Shown: piece by piece, positions 1 to 6,486 of the stretch
Numbering within the stretch: the stretch's first letter is position 1
Layout of the letters: the number at the start of each line of letters is the position of its first letter
NCBI GenBank assembly: GCA_002292025.1
Contig: DBBC01000056.1
Coordinates: 13,156-31,731, forward strand
Direction of reading: 5' to 3'
Origin: Firmicutes bacterium UBA994
Lineage (GTDB): Bacteria; Bacillota; UBA994
Length of the DNA: 18,576 nucleotides
Notes under the pieces: model-generated
The model's database searches: none
Seen by the model: the letters and a program-made list of their open reading frames with translations, nothing else
What the model was told of the DNA's origin: nothing
Position numbers and translations under genes: made by a program

Positions 1-1121
1 CGCATTTCATCGATGACCTCAAGCAAAAGGTAGGAAACCTCGTTAACTCCGTCTGATCCATCAGGCTTGAGACCACCCACGTTGATGTTGGCAAAATCAG
101 TGTAGGTTCCGCTCTCCTGCAGGGTGATACCTACTTTAGGCGGGGCAGGCTGGTTATTGAACTTCACCCATAAACACTCCAACAGTTCCTTAGCCGATTC
201 CCGAGTGAGGGTGCCGCTTTCTAACCCTTGTCGGTAGAAGGGGAGGAGGTGCTGGTCTAGCCTGCCGGGGTTAAAGGCATCCCAAGTGTTGAGTTCGGTG
301 ATGACCCCAAGGTGAACAAACCAATAGCCTTGCAACGCCTCCCAAAAAGTGCGGGGTGCATGGGCGGGCACGCGGGCGCAGATAGAGGCAATTTGCTCAA
401 GCGCGGCCCTACGGGCAGGGTCTGTTTCGTGTGCGGCTAGCTCTCGGGCTTTTTCGGCGTGGCGTTCGGCAAGGCGGATGATAGCACGAGCGCATGTGGC
501 CATAGCTCTTAACTGCTCAGCTTTCTCATAAGCCGCGTGGTCTATTAAATAATCAAGCGAGTCAAGGTGTTGCTCGATGGCAGCAATATGTTCCAAAAAA
601 CCTTGGCTAAAGATTTTACTGTCGCCAACGGTGTGGCCCGGTGCGCGCTGCTCCATAAACTCGGTGAAGACGCCACTGCTGTAGCAGTCCTTCCACGCCT
701 TGTCCATAAGGTTAAAGAGCAAGTCACGGACGGAGCGACCCTGCCAGTAGGGGATGATGTAATCCGCTTGGAGCTGTTTGGCCGCGTCGTCTACTTGGAA
801 CGCTATCTTGCCGCGGTCATTCATTACCTGCAGGTCACTCAGTGTGTGGCAGCAGAGCTCAGGGTAGGTGGGGGTCACTTGGGGCCCCTCGCCGCGTTCC
901 CCTACAATCAACTCGCCTTGGCTGATGCTAATGACTTTGTTCTCACAAATATGTCGGAAGGCGAGGGCTCTAAGCATGGGGGTGGACACTTTGCCGGCAT
1001 ACAGCTGATAAATTTCCGTGACTAGCCTGGCTCGCTCTAGGCTAACGCGCGGGATTGCCGATTCACTCTGTTCCCTTAATCTGCGGATTCGCTCGTTCAT
1101 GCCGCGTTGAATATCGCTCAC
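1..1121 (-). CDS. hypD: trans-4-hydroxy-L-proline dehydratase (glycyl radical enzyme), N-terminal part
   Basis: This is the first 373 residues of a pyruvate-formate-lyase-type glycyl radical enzyme. It runs off the left edge, so the catalytic Cys and C-terminal Gly loop are not visible. HypD removes water from trans-4-hydroxy-L-proline to give pyrroline-5-carboxylate, which P5C reductase turns into proline. Seen: GELIVGERG (69-77), EFMEQRAPGHT (154-164), TELNTWDAFNPGRLDQH (275-291) and a KFNNQPAPPKVG stretch (320-331). These closely match what I remember of Clostridioides difficile HypD. With a constant offset of three, the substrate-pocket residues recalled for that enzyme (D278, S334, D339, F340) fall on D281, S337, D342 and F343. 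The GTG start lies 3 nt after the hypE stop, with GGGGGG just upstream. It fits the family N-terminus better than the ATG at 1100. A related dehydratase with another substrate cannot be fully excluded. Confidence 0.88.
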   Translation of the reverse strand, partial: MSDIQRGMNERIRRLREQSESAIPRVSLERARLVTEIYQLYAGKVSTPMLRALAFRHICENKVISISQGELIVGERGEGPQVTPTYPELCCHTLSDLQVMNDRGKIAFQVDDAAKQLQADYIIPYWQGRSVRDLLFNLMDKAWKDCYSSGVFTEFMEQRAPGHTVGDSKIFSQGFLEHIAAIEQHLDSLDYLIDHAAYEKAEQLRAMATCARAIIRLAERHAEKARELAAHETDPARRAALEQIASICARVPAHAPRTFWEALQGYWFVHLGVITELNTWDAFNPGRLDQHLLPFYRQGLESGTLTRESAKELLECLWVKFNNQPAPPKVGITLQESGTYTDFANINVGGLKPDGSDGVNEVSYLLLEVIDEM

Positions 1122-1124
1122 TGT

Positions 1125-2039
1125 TTACCCCCCAATCTTTATTTCAAGGCCCGGATGCTCTAAGATGTCTTTAACTCTTGCTAGCTCGTCGCTGGATGGT
1201 GCCGCCACGCTGTGCATCTTATTAAGGAGCCCCAGACGTTCATATTTGTCGCTGCCAAATACGTGGTAAGGCAACAGGTGGACCTTAGCTATACCTAGCT
1301 CCACAGCTAGGTCACGGACCGCTTCGAGGTTATCCTGATCGTCGTTAAGTTTTGGAATTACAGGTACACGCAGCACAATGTCGACATGAACCTTGCGTAG
1401 TGCGCGCAAATTAGAGAGGATTAGACCATTAGGAACACCGGTGAGTTGGTGGTGCTTATAGCCGTTCATATGCTTGATATCGTAGAGGAAGATGTCGGTA
1501 AGCGGCCGGAGTGTATTTAGCACGTCCCAAGGGGCCATGCCGGAGGTATCGATTGCGGTATGCAGGCCCGAGGAACGGGCAAAGCATAATAACTCATACA
1601 GGAAGTGTGGCTGTAAGAGAGGCTCCCCTCCCGAGAAGGTCACCCCGCCGCCGCTTTGCTCGTAGAAAGCGCGGTCTTTAAGAACCTCACCCATCACTTT
1701 ATCTGCTGTAACCTGCATGCCCACAAGGTGCAGCGCTTCCGTGGGGCAGACTTCCTGACAGGCACCGCAGTATCGGCAAAGTTCCCGCTGGATAATTGGG
1801 CCTTTCGGACCTAGTGCCAGTGCCCCTGAGGCACATGCCTTCAGGCACAGACCACAACAGAGACACTTTTCCGTAGTCAGAGTGAGCAGTGGCATCTGAC
1901 AGTGGCTTTCGGGATTATGGCACCACCGGCAGGAGAGGGGGCATCCTTTGAAGAATACAGTGCTGCGAATCCCAGGACCGTCATGGGTGCAGAAGCGCTG
2001 GATATCCCATATATAACCGGGCAAACCGAGACCCCCCAT
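1125..2039 (-). CDS. hypE: Glycyl radical enzyme activating enzyme (radical SAM), HypD activase
   Basis: A 304-residue radical SAM activase that uses a [4Fe-4S] cluster and S-adenosylmethionine to install the glycyl radical on its partner. Seen: the HDGPGIRSTVFFKGCP segment with the cluster motif C33-X3-C37-X2-C40. Next come two ferredoxin-like motifs, C59/C62/C65/C69 and C88/C91/C94/C98, in the usual insert of dehydratase-type activases. The SAM-binding SGGEP follows at 136-140. Length is normal for the family. It lies directly upstream of hypD on the same strand with a 3-nt gap, so the two are almost certainly co-transcribed and HypD is the target. The start is uncertain: the ATG at 2039 has no clear ribosome binding site. 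A TTG at 2024 would have a G-run about six bases upstream and would shorten the protein by five residues. Confidence 0.9.
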   Translation of the reverse strand: MGGLGLPGYIWDIQRFCTHDGPGIRSTVFFKGCPLSCRWCHNPESHCQMPLLTLTTEKCLCCGLCLKACASGALALGPKGPIIQRELCRYCGACQEVCPTEALHLVGMQVTADKVMGEVLKDRAFYEQSGGGVTFSGGEPLLQPHFLYELLCFARSSGLHTAIDTSGMAPWDVLNTLRPLTDIFLYDIKHMNGYKHHQLTGVPNGLILSNLRALRKVHVDIVLRVPVIPKLNDDQDNLEAVRDLAVELGIAKVHLLPYHVFGSDKYERLGLLNKMHSVAAPSSDELARVKDILEHPGLEIKIGG

Positions 2040-2087
2040 CGTTTACAGACAGAACTTGTCATGAAGATTCTTATCAGTTGCTGCCTC

Positions 2088-2118
2088 ATACGCAGTATTC
2101 TTTATTGTTCCTGCGTAT
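2088..2118. promoter_or_regulatory. Perfect 8-bp inverted repeat, candidate operator between hypE and the amidase gene
   Basis: ATACGCAG at 2088-2095 and CTGCGTAT at 2111-2118 are exact reverse complements separated by 15 AT-rich bases, giving half-site centres 23 bp apart, about two helical turns. It lies 49 bp upstream of the hypE start and 116 bp upstream of the amidase start, inside a 195-bp divergent intergenic region. That layout suits a dimeric regulator controlling hypED. No regulator gene is visible nearby and no clear sigma-A promoter was found beside it. Confidence 0.4.
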
Positions 2119-2133
2119 CCTCTGAAATTTGCA

Positions 2134-2163
2134 GCAGGAAAAACCTATGGACAGCGAGAATAT
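2134..2163 (+). promoter_or_regulatory. GCAGGA-N18-GAATAT motif upstream of the amidase gene (possible promoter-like element)
   Basis: GCAGGA at 2134-2139 and GAATAT at 2158-2163 lie about 70 bp before the amidase start. I have an impression of similar GCAGGA...GAATA pairs upstream of cell-wall amidase genes in other Clostridia, but I cannot verify it here. It does not fit sigma-A. It is offered only as a weak candidate for an alternative promoter. Confidence 0.18.
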
Positions 2164-2234
2164 GTGCCGTGCGTGTCGGAAGGCGGCAGCTGACGCCTTG
2201 CGGCAGGACTTTGTTCAAGAACAGGAGGTGGCTC

Positions 2235-3728
2235 ATGCACAAACGCATAGCATTTTGGCTGGCTTTCATGGCGCTGACTATACTTGTGTCTTCCGCATGG
2301 GCAGCCACCCCCAGCATAGTCAATGTCAATCTGCTCAACTTGCGCAGTGGTCCGGGGCAATCCTTTAGGGTGCTCGGCACCTTGGGACGCAACACCGCAC
2401 TAGTAGTAGTCGGAGCGTCAGGTGAGTGGAGGCAAGTGGTTACTTCTGACGGCAAGAGCGGCTGGGTATTTGGCCAGCATCTTGTCGAGGGTCCTCGGCT
2501 CGGTACCGTAGCGAGGGCTGTTGCCGTCGATGTAGCGCGGCTCAATGTCCGGCAGGGACCCGGTATGGGCTATCCCATAGTCACGGTGGCCGAGCGTGGG
2601 CAGTCGCTACGGGTTACCGGCAATGTAGGCGAGTGGCTTGAGGTACAGACCGCTGATTGGCAGGGCTATGTGTATGGGGATTTTGTCACTGAAGATAGGA
2701 CTCCGCCCAAGTCTACGGCAACAACGGGGGTGTCACTGGCACGTGTGACAGCCAGCGCCCTAAACTTGCGCGCCGGTGAGGGCACGGAGTTTCCGGTAAT
2801 CACTTTGCTTACGCAGGGAACCCTAGTCGCAGTACTGGCTTCGGGCCCGTGGTCACAAGTGATGTTAGAAAACGGCACGGTAGGCTTTGTGTCGGAGAGC
2901 TACATTGCGATGGTGTCGGGCCAGGCTAGCGTGCGTGTAGACGCCAGCGCGGTAAACCAGCGTCGCGGCCCGGGCACAAGTTTCCCGGTTATCGCTACGC
3001 ATCGCGCGGGGCAGGTGATCGCTTTTACGGGACGCGATGGTGACTGGGTGCGCGTGTCCTCCGCCGCCGGCGAGGGCTATATGCTAGGCAGCTTTCTGTC
3101 ATTCGTCTTTTTAAGCCCGGAGGTTCCTGCTCAGGCAAGGCCTGTACAGCGGGATTTATTAGGGTTCAGAGTAGCTATTGACGCGGGGCACGGGGGTAGC
3201 GACCCCGGTGCGATTGCCGCCAATGGTTTGCGTGAAAGTGATGTCAATTTAAGAATGGCACTTAAGCTGCGTACCCTGTTACAGGACGCCGGAGCCGAAG
3301 TGTATATGACTAGAACCGCTGACGTGCGGCCAACACTTGAGGCGCGCATTGCGGTAGCCCACGACAACCAAGCAGATGTGTTTGTAAGTATCCACAACAA
3401 CGCTTTTCCATTGACGGAGGTATCGGGAACCAAAACGTTTTTCGGCGTCACTCCCGGCAGCCTCAGGCTCGGACAAGCCGTCCATCGCCGTTTGGTAGCT
3501 TTAGGTCTGCGCGACAGAGGCGTGCACTCCGCTAATTTTAGAGTGCTGCAGACAACCGTGGTGCCCACGATTCTTACGGAGACAGCGTTTTTGACTAACC
3601 CGGGGGACGCCGCTTTGTTAGCGGATGAGAACTTTATTAACCGCGCGGTAGAAGCGCACTTTGCAGGCATCCGCGAGTTTTTGCTGGGGCGAGGACAAAT
3701 AAGTTTGCGGACCGGCGCAAATCCATAA
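2235..3728 (+). CDS. Exported N-acetylmuramoyl-L-alanine amidase with four SH3-type domains
   Basis: A 497-residue cell-wall hydrolase that cleaves the amide bond between muramic acid and the stem peptide. Seen: a signal peptide at 1-23 (basic start, hydrophobic core, SAWA cleavage site). Four bacterial SH3-like repeats follow at roughly 27-86, 90-152, 166-224 and 225-285, each with an N-x-R-x-G-x-G type signature (NLRSGPG, NVRQGPG, NLRAGEG, NQRRGPG). They are expected to bind peptidoglycan. The C-terminal Amidase_3 domain starts near 310, with zinc ligands H319 (DAGHGG), E334 (LRESD) and H387 (SIHNN), and catalytic E449 (LTETAFLTN). All key residues are present. The ATG at 2235 is chosen because AGGAGG lies seven bases upstream and the signal peptide begins there; the frame stays open back to 1902, but that stretch is antisense to hypE. 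No gene partner is evident. It may act in vegetative or spore wall turnover. Confidence 0.93.
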   Translation: MHKRIAFWLAFMALTILVSSAWAATPSIVNVNLLNLRSGPGQSFRVLGTLGRNTALVVVGASGEWRQVVTSDGKSGWVFGQHLVEGPRLGTVARAVAVDVARLNVRQGPGMGYPIVTVAERGQSLRVTGNVGEWLEVQTADWQGYVYGDFVTEDRTPPKSTATTGVSLARVTASALNLRAGEGTEFPVITLLTQGTLVAVLASGPWSQVMLENGTVGFVSESYIAMVSGQASVRVDASAVNQRRGPGTSFPVIATHRAGQVIAFTGRDGDWVRVSSAAGEGYMLGSFLSFVFLSPEVPAQARPVQRDLLGFRVAIDAGHGGSDPGAIAANGLRESDVNLRMALKLRTLLQDAGAEVYMTRTADVRPTLEARIAVAHDNQADVFVSIHNNAFPLTEVSGTKTFFGVTPGSLRLGQAVHRRLVALGLRDRGVHSANFRVLQTTVVPTILTETAFLTNPGDAALLADENFINRAVEAHFAGIREFLLGRGQISLRTGANP

Positions 3729-3788
3729 AGGTTTAATTTCTGCGCCAATCCATGTACTGTGAGTGCCGGCGCTAGACTAGTGCTAAAG

Positions 3789-3816
3789 AGAAGGCTGACT
3801 TTCTAGTCAGCCTTCT
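3789..3816. terminator. Hairpin between convergent genes, probable bidirectional terminator
   Basis: GAAGGCTGACT (3790-3800) and AGTCAGCCTTC (3805-3815) pair perfectly around a 4-base loop, with one more A-T pair outside. It separates the amidase gene (plus) from the small ORF and M55 gene (minus). The tails are only moderately T-rich (TTAGCCTTT on plus, TCTTTAGC on minus), so termination is likely but not certain. The stem also encodes the end of the minus-strand small ORF. Confidence 0.6.
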
Positions 3817-3901
3817 TAGCCTTTACGGCAGCAAGAGATATCTGTACCTTCTTCTCAAATGGCTTGCCGATTTTCAAGATTTTGCGGCACTTTGCGCCCA
3901 C
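3803..3901 (-). CDS. Unrecognised 32-residue basic small protein
   Basis: A short ORF that I do not recognise. It starts at a GTG with a perfect AGGAGG at 3910-3915 and an 8-base spacer, which is as good a ribosome binding site as any in the window. The product is rich in lysine (nine Lys, one Arg, two acidic residues) with one Cys at position 5 and a C-terminal segment, SLAAVKAKKAD, that looks helical. A TATAAT lies at 3921-3926 on the same strand, but it is so close that transcription would begin inside the ribosome binding site. Co-transcription with the M55 peptidase gene, whose stop is 91 bp upstream, is therefore more likely. Its TAG stop lies in the loop of the hairpin at 3789-3816. 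It could be a real small protein or a leader-like peptide. Confidence 0.5.
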   Translation of the reverse strand: MGAKCRKILKIGKPFEKKVQISLAAVKAKKAD

Positions 3902-3992
3902 GACTACCACCTCCTGCACGATTATAACATAACGAAGGGATATCGCCATTTTTAGTGCGCGGTTTCGTGCGCTGACGGGTGGCGGGCTGTGC

Positions 3993-4805
3993 TTACTTGC
4001 CCGCCAGCGTAATCATGGCCCGCAGCCCTTGGAAAGCAATAATGTAGTCATCAGCGGTATACTCCACGACGCTTCCGTCCACTCGTAGCGCACCTGGCAG
4101 AAAAGCGGCCGCGTCTGCCATGCCGGCATTTAGGAATTCGATGCGCATGGTGATGGGAGGGCGAAACACGAGCGGCTGCCAAGCGGAGCGCTTTTGCATG
4201 GCGCGTTCTGCTTGCGTGCGAATGAGATCTAGGGCGGTTTTCGGATGCAAATGCTTGGCGCTATAACGGGTGACAGCCTCTTTTACGGCGGCGACTTCGA
4301 CACTAGGGAGCAATGCCAGTGCTTCCTCGACAGCATCCTTATCCCCCGTCGTCAGGATAACTGGGACCCCAAAGTGACCTGCCAAACCGGCATTAATGCC
4401 GATTTCGCCGCATAGCACACCGTTAACCCACACGTTACTTACCACCCCACCGCTAATCGTGTGCGAAAGGATGCCGCGCGCGTGCATGCGAGAGTGGTAC
4501 CCGACGAACATGCAGGCGTCGCAGTCTTCGTTTAATCCCTGCATCATCATTAAAGGTTTCGGCGTACCCAGAATTACCTCCGCAAGGGGGTGAAACTGTT
4601 TGAGCAGAAGATTGTTCATGCCTCCGTGGCTGTCGTTGACTACAATCCTCGTGGCACCACCCGCTATGGCACCCTCTACCGCGGCGTTAGCTTCCTCTGT
4701 CATCTGGTGGCGCGCTTCATCATATGTCTTACCCCCCGGGCCGGTGCTGTCGCTGTTGACAACACCGCACACGCCCTCAATATCCACGCTGATAAACACT
4801 TTCAT
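3993..4805 (-). CDS. M55-family zinc D-aminopeptidase (DppA-like)
   Basis: A 270-residue protein of peptidase family M55. These are cytoplasmic, self-compartmentalising zinc enzymes that release N-terminal D-amino acids from short peptides, as Bacillus DppA does with D-Ala peptides from cell-wall turnover. Seen: the SxDxEG signature at 6-11, with D8 and E10 at the same numbers as DppA. H60 (NDSHGG), H104 (GYHSRMH), H115 (ILSHT) and E134 (CGEIG) match the other zinc ligands and the annotated active-site position, with one residue inserted before the last. The start is the ATG at 4805, preceded by AGGAG at a 10-base spacer. An in-frame ATG at 4904 would add 33 residues with no family counterpart. 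Divergent from the marR gene and followed by the small ORF at 3803-3901. The physiological substrate is not shown by the sequence. Confidence 0.9.
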   Translation of the reverse strand: MKVFISVDIEGVCGVVNSDSTGPGGKTYDEARHQMTEEANAAVEGAIAGGATRIVVNDSHGGMNNLLLKQFHPLAEVILGTPKPLMMMQGLNEDCDACMFVGYHSRMHARGILSHTISGGVVSNVWVNGVLCGEIGINAGLAGHFGVPVILTTGDKDAVEEALALLPSVEVAAVKEAVTRYSAKHLHPKTALDLIRTQAERAMQKRSAWQPLVFRPPITMRIEFLNAGMADAAAFLPGALRVDGSVVEYTADDYIIAFQGLRAMITLAGK

Positions 4806-4820
4806 TCTCACACCACTCCT

Positions 4821-4847
4821 TTGACGTACTTGCTTAGATACGTTCAA
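4821..4847. promoter_or_regulatory. Near-palindrome upstream of the M55 gene, candidate operator
   Basis: TTGACGTA at 4821-4828 faces TACGTTCAA at 4839-4847, matching its reverse complement apart from one inserted base. The inner ACGTA-N10-TACGT is exact. It sits directly upstream of the M55 ribosome binding site, in the divergent region shared with the MarR-family gene, so a MarR-type or other repressor could bind here. Confidence 0.3.
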
Positions 4848-4857
4848 CGCTCTGTTC

Positions 4858-4869
4858 TGCAGTCCTGCA
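4858..4869. promoter_or_regulatory. Short perfect palindrome TGCAG-TC-CTGCA in the M55/marR intergenic region
   Basis: Two exact 5-bp arms around two bases, 53 bp upstream of the M55 start. It is short enough to be chance. It is listed because it is the second palindrome in the same divergent region. Confidence 0.2.
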
Positions 4870-4971
4870 AGGCTAGGCTTTACGGGCTGCCAACATGAGG
4901 TCATATCGACAGCGCACAGCTATAAACGGGTCGCCCTCACTCTAACCTTGTCAGACATCAGTTTCACGCTA

Positions 4972-5001
4972 TTGACCGATCTGCCGCGACTCTGGTAGAC
5001 T
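4972..5001 (+). promoter_or_regulatory. Candidate sigma-A promoter for the MarR gene
   Basis: TTGACC at 4972-4977 and TAGACT at 4996-5001 are separated by 18 bp and lie 37 bp before the marR start. The -35 matches five of six consensus bases and the -10 four of six. Confidence 0.42.
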
Positions 5002-5038
5002 TGATTTGAGTTAGTCGAGACGCTAGGGGGATGAGAAC

Positions 5039-5497
5039 ATGACCGATCAAGGCTTCCGAGAGACAGTCGACGACGTGGAAAGACTTCTGCGCACAGTCAG
5101 TATGGTTATCAAAAAGAGGGGTCGGGAGATTCTAGCTGACTTTGGCATCACCCCTCCACAGTTTAGCGCGCTCCTGACTCTGATTCAGAACGGCGATTTG
5201 ACGATTGGTGAATTAGGGGAGAAAATGTATCTGGCCTGCAGCACCGCCACGGATTTGGTGGATCGCATGGAGCGCAATCGGCTGGTGGCGCGTGAACGCG
5301 ATACCAATGATCGACGAGTTATTCGCCTGCGGGTGCTGGAACGTGGGCATCAAATGCTAGAGGAAGTCATGCAGGCAAGACGAAAGTATCTGTCTGGTGT
5401 GCTTGACCGTGTATCGAGAGAGGAAACGGCCAATATGGTGGTGGCCCTTGAGCACCTCGCCGAACTAATGACGCAAGAGGAAGTCACTCAGTCCTAG
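5039..5497 (+). CDS. MarR-family transcriptional regulator
   Basis: A 152-residue winged-helix regulator. Seen: an N-terminal dimerisation helix, then ITPPQFSALLTL leading into the DNA-binding domain (about 35-105). The recognition helix is near CSTATDLVDRMERNRLV and the wing carries RDTNDRRVIRL, the usual D-x-R-D-x-R-R-like MarR signature. A C-terminal helical arm completes the dimer interface. Length is typical. The ATG is preceded by a GGGGG tract about 8 bases upstream. The gene ends just before its own strong terminator, so it is probably a separate unit from murI despite the shared strand. It may control itself or the divergent M55 gene, since palindromes lie between them. The ligand cannot be told from sequence. 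Confidence 0.88.
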   Translation: MTDQGFRETVDDVERLLRTVSMVIKKRGREILADFGITPPQFSALLTLIQNGDLTIGELGEKMYLACSTATDLVDRMERNRLVARERDTNDRRVIRLRVLERGHQMLEEVMQARRKYLSGVLDRVSREETANMVVALEHLAELMTQEEVTQS

Positions 5498-5501
5498 CCA
5501 C

Positions 5502-5526
5502 GACCTGCCTCGGGCAGGTCTTTTAT
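5502..5526 (+). terminator. Rho-independent terminator after the MarR gene
   Basis: GACCTGCC (5502-5509) and GGCAGGTC (5513-5520) form an 8-bp GC-rich stem with a 3-base loop, followed at once by TTTTAT. It starts 4 bp after the marR stop. Confidence 0.85.
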
Positions 5527-5608
5527 CTGCGGGAGTAGTTAGCAGCAGGCGTAAGTTGCCGCCGACCGAGCTAGCACAAGCACATAGCATGAAAAATCAC
5601 TAGAGGCG

Positions 5609-6427
5609 GTGGTAGATTTGGGTCCAATCGGCCTACTGGACTCTGGTGTCGGCGGTTTGTCGGTACTGCGGCAGCTACAGAAGGTGTTGCCGCAAGAAGA
5701 CTACGTCTATTTTGCCGATACCTTTCATATGCCCTACGGGGTGCGAAGCAAAGCTGAGCTGGAGGACATTGTCTTTAGCAGTTGTGACTTCCTTTTGCGG
5801 GAACAGTGCCGAGCTATTGTTATGGCCTGTAATACCGCTTCAGCTTTAGTGTTGCCGCGTGCGCGGCAATGCTATGAAACACCTCTATTCGGTGTGCTTC
5901 TGCCCGGAGTGCGTGCCGCCGCTCAGGCAACTCTGAATGGTCGCATTGGCGTGCTAGCCACCGAGGCTACGATTATATCGAACGCCTACAATGATGCTTT
6001 GTACGCAATCTCGCCTAGCATCGAGGTGTATGGTCAAGCATGCAGCTCTTTGGCATCGATGGTGGAGCAGGGCGAATTGGAAGGCGCAGTCGTGAGCAAA
6101 GCCTTACATCATTGCGTGGCGCCGGTGTTGCGGCAGGGCATTGACACTTTAGTGCTGGGATGTACACATTATCCATTTTTGCGGCCCCTGCTCAGCCAAC
6201 TTGTTCCCGCCAGCGTACAAGTAGTTGACCCGGCTGAACAGACTGCGAGGGAAGTACAGGCACATATATTGCCGGCAGTTTCTGGGGGGGGCACCACCAA
6301 GTTCTACGTATCCGGGGAAATAGCACGATTTATGCATGTCGCAACACGACTGATAGGCTGTCCCATTGAACCGCGGCAAGTTAAGTTTGGCATGGGGGCC
6401 AACGGATTGACAGTAGCAGTGGAGTAA
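5609..6427 (+). CDS. murI: Glutamate racemase
   Basis: A 272-residue cofactor-independent racemase making D-glutamate for peptidoglycan. Seen: the N-terminal IGLLDSGVGGLSVLR (D11, S12), the ADT and PYG segment at 36-44, the first catalytic cysteine C74 in ACNTAS, and the second, C185, in LGCTHYPFL. Length and motif order are normal. The start is unclear. The GTG at 5609 has AGAGG only a few bases upstream, while a TTG at 5618 would have a wider spacer and give a protein beginning just before PIG, as in many homologues. The gene begins about 80 bp after the marR terminator. It heads a same-strand series with rph, rdgB and the phosphoesterase, an order common in Clostridia. No clear promoter was found in 5527-5608. 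Confidence 0.95.
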   Translation: MVDLGPIGLLDSGVGGLSVLRQLQKVLPQEDYVYFADTFHMPYGVRSKAELEDIVFSSCDFLLREQCRAIVMACNTASALVLPRARQCYETPLFGVLLPGVRAAAQATLNGRIGVLATEATIISNAYNDALYAISPSIEVYGQACSSLASMVEQGELEGAVVSKALHHCVAPVLRQGIDTLVLGCTHYPFLRPLLSQLVPASVQVVDPAEQTAREVQAHILPAVSGGGTTKFYVSGEIARFMHVATRLIGCPIEPRQVKFGMGANGLTVAVE

Positions 6428-6432
6428 ACTAT

Positions 6433-6455
6433 AGGAGCCGTTCTTAGGGGCTCCT
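6433..6455 (+). other. RNA hairpin in the murI–rph gap
   Basis: AGGAGCC (6433-6439) and GGCTCCT (6449-6455) form a 7-bp stem with a 9-base loop, in the 59-bp gap between murI and rph. No T-run follows, so it is not a standard terminator. It could be an mRNA processing or stability element. Confidence 0.35.
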
Positions 6456-6486
6456 TAGGGCCGGGACAATTTGAGGAGGAGTTTTT

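Noticed and set aside
567..1025. Plus-strand 152-codon open frame
   Set aside because: It is antisense to hypD, whose minus-strand frame matches a well-known family over its whole length.
1902..2234. N-terminal extension of the amidase frame by 111 residues
   Set aside because: It runs antisense through the start of hypE, lacks a ribosome binding site, and would bury the clear signal peptide that begins at the ATG at 2235 behind AGGAGG.
3131..3748. Minus-strand 205-codon open frame
   Set aside because: It is the complement of the amidase catalytic domain, with low-complexity Ser/Ala/Arg composition and no recognisable motif.
3921..3926. TATAAT as promoter of the small ORF
   Set aside because: The transcript would start within the ribosome binding site and the -35 match is poor (three of six bases). 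It is kept only as a remark under the small ORF.
3940..3990. Hairpin just after the M55 stop (GTGCGCGG...CGTGCGC)
   Set aside because: The arms have two mismatches and are largely a direct repeat of GTGCGC, with no T-run on the minus strand.
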